DNA of 8,275 nt from Desulfobacterales bacterium (GTDB taxonomy: Bacteria; Desulfobacterota; Desulfobacteria; Desulfobacterales; JAUCGF01), in assembly GCA_029940345.1 (NCBI GenBank), contig JAOZRC010000215.1, forward strand, positions 1 to 8,275, written 5' to 3'. Numbering within the stretch: the first letter of the stretch is position 1; each line of letters starts with the position of its first letter. Shown here piece by piece: positions 6,933 to 8,275 of this stretch. The translations under genes were made by a program, and so were the position numbers. The notes under the pieces were generated by a model, which was given only the letters and a program-made list of their open reading frames with translations, did not search any database and was not told the DNA's origin.

Positions 6933-8237
6933 CTTGGAATTGGAAAAGGATCTTCCGATAGCATGTTCCAGATTCGCCTGCGCTTGAAGATAACTAAACT
7001 GGGCTTGCACCAGATTGTTGCGTGTCCGGGTCAGATTAAATTGGGCGTCACTGTATTCGATGGCGCTGCCCACCCCCACTTTATAGCGTCCCTGGGCTAA
7101 CTCCATGTTTTCTTCCGATTGTCTGACGGCCACCTTGTTGGTTTTAATGGCTTCCAGCGTTTCGTTCACCGAGGAGACGGCCTGAGTTGTTTCCCGCACG
7201 ACATCAAGTTCAAGGCGTTTTAATTCAGCTTTGAGTTGTTCCGACTCGGCCTGGGCCTCCAATACTTCGCCTTTGGTGCGAAAGCCGGTGAAAAGCGGCC
7301 AATCAAGGTACACACCGGCACGCCACTCATCTTCCAGCGGAAATTCCGTGTTATGATACCCGTACGAAGCGTTGCCGTTAACTGTTGGCCATTTTTTAGC
7401 GCGAATGGCTTTCAGGTTGGCCTCGACCGCCTGAATTTGGGCATTGAAAGCGGCGATGGCCGGCCGGTTTTCCATGGCCTTTTGTAAAAGGGCGTCGGTC
7501 AATACGACTTTTTTAGCTTCTACGGGAACATCGGCTAAAAGATATGGCCCTTGGACCGGCGGACCGCCCAAGGTGTTTTCAAGGTCTGTTTGGGCGATGG
7601 ATAGGGCGTAACGGGCTCTGATAAGCTCCAAGTGCGTGTTGGCAAATTGCAATTCCCCGCGGGTGACGTCAATTTTAGGACGAAGACCGGCACTGTAAAA
7701 CGCCTTGGCTTCTTCCAAATGCTTCTTTTGCATATCCAGCGAATCTTGATTCACTTTAACCATATATTTTTTTTTAAGTATTTCATAATAGTTCAGTTGT
7801 GTTGTCAAAATGATATCCGCAACAATTTGATCCAGATTCCTGGCGCTGGTGTCAAAGGCGTAACGACTTGCCGCCAGGCGCTCCCGGGTTTTGCCAAAAT
7901 CGTAGATATATTGATTCACACCGACATCCGCACCATAGTAGTCAGATTCGGTATGAATGCCACCGCGATCGGGAATGATTGACCACACGCGCTGGTGGCT
8001 GACGTTCGCACCGGCTGAAATTTGCGGCAGATAGGCGGAGCGCGCCTGGAGAATCCGTGCTTCCGAAGCAGCCATGGATTGGCGAAAAATGGCAATCTGC
8101 GGATTGTGTTCCAGGGCGATGCTGATAACCTGGTCAAGGGTTAAAGTTTGCTCCTGAGCGTAACCTGTTTGATAATAGCCAACAAACATAATAAATGTTA
8201 AAATCACGACAATTTTCACTCGCCAACTATGATTCAT
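6924..8237 (-). CDS. TolC-family outer-membrane efflux/secretion channel protein
   Basis: Predicted outer-membrane factor of 437 residues, forming a trimeric beta-barrel and periplasmic alpha-barrel tunnel that works with an inner-membrane pump and a membrane fusion protein. A signal peptide is visible: positive residues R6 and K8, a hydrophobic core about 9-21, and likely cleavage after A27 (TGYA/QEQ). The mature protein shows the family's internal duplication: two OEP repeats at about 30-225 and 245-430. Matching segments include SAYLPQISAGANV (67-79) with KKWPTVNGNASYG (281-293), and YSAGLRPKIDVTRGELQFAN (181-200) with YKVGVGSAIEYSDAQFNLTR (385-404). Alanine- and glutamine-rich helices between them fit the coiled tunnel. 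Length is usual for the family. Start ATG 8235-8237 has AAGGAG at 8245-8250, seven bases upstream. No cysteine follows the signal peptide, so it is not a lipoprotein of the OprM kind. The partner pump genes are not in view; the substrate is unknown. Confidence 0.94.
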   Translation of the reverse strand: MNHSWRVKIVVILTFIMFVGYYQTGYAQEQTLTLDQVISIALEHNPQIAIFRQSMAASEARILQARSAYLPQISAGANVSHQRVWSIIPDRGGIHTESDYYGADVGVNQYIYDFGKTRERLAASRYAFDTSARNLDQIVADIILTTQLNYYEILKKKYMVKVNQDSLDMQKKHLEEAKAFYSAGLRPKIDVTRGELQFANTHLELIRARYALSIAQTDLENTLGGPPVQGPYLLADVPVEAKKVVLTDALLQKAMENRPAIAAFNAQIQAVEANLKAIRAKKWPTVNGNASYGYHNTEFPLEDEWRAGVYLDWPLFTGFRTKGEVLEAQAESEQLKAELKRLELDVVRETTQAVSSVNETLEAIKTNKVAVRQSEENMELAQGRYKVGVGSAIEYSDAQFNLTRTRNNLVQAQFSYLQAQANLEHAIGRSFSNSKVQ

Positions 8238-8244
8238 TCGTATG

Positions 8245-8250
8245 CTCCTT
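8245..8250 (-). promoter_or_regulatory. Strong Shine-Dalgarno site for the TolC-family gene
   Basis: AAGGAG on the minus strand, seven bases before ATG 8235-8237; it decides the start. The remaining bases up to the right edge (8251-8275) are AT-rich and too short to show whether a promoter or the end of another gene lies there. Confidence 0.8.
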
Positions 8251-8275
8251 TTTTTAAATACTATTCATTATTCGG

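Noticed and set aside
7632..7982. Plus-strand open frame of 116 codons opposite the TolC-family gene
   Set aside because: Antisense to a well-supported outer-membrane protein; no domain or start signal.

Overview
The window comes from a Gram-negative bacterium: it encodes a TolC-type outer-membrane channel and a periplasmic solute-binding protein. The style of the genes fits a deltaproteobacterium in the broad sense (Desulfobacterota-like): a hybrid PAS/HisKA/REC kinase placed right behind a solute-binding protein, a SWIM-type SNF2 ATPase, and AT-rich CTGA-type intergenic repeats. That placement is an inference from style; there is no rRNA or taxonomic marker here. Coding density is high, and no stretch longer than about 180 bases lacks a gene. 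I found no tRNA, rRNA, CRISPR array, transposase, integrase or phage gene.

Left part, plus strand (1-2520): the last 70 or so residues of a periplasmic amino-acid-type solute-binding protein (SBP_bac_3), then after 19 bases a 761-residue membrane-bound hybrid histidine kinase. The close spacing suggests one transcript and possibly a shared sensing job, with the binding protein presenting a ligand to the kinase's periplasmic domain.

Middle, minus strand (2543-5557): a 1004-residue SNF2-family ATPase with an N-terminal SWIM zinc finger. It converges on the kinase gene, and a small hairpin with A/T tracts at 2523-2544 probably terminates both. Behind its start lies a 180-base spacer holding a 146-base element with 21-base inverted ends (20/21 matching) and an internal perfect 13-base tandem duplication.

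Right part, minus strand (5738-8237): a TolC-family outer-membrane protein followed after 19 bases by an M20-family metallopeptidase of the PM20D2/aminoacylase-like type. Both have strong AAGGAG ribosome binding sites and are probably co-transcribed. The usual TolC partners (membrane fusion protein, inner-membrane pump) are not visible and may lie beyond the right edge.

The genes are recognisable members of known families. I do not see a convincing undescribed system. The most notable items are the inverted-repeat element at 5581-5726, the binding-protein/kinase pair, and the SWIM-SNF2 protein with its large uncharacterised middle region. Three short tandem duplications sit at gene ends or between genes.
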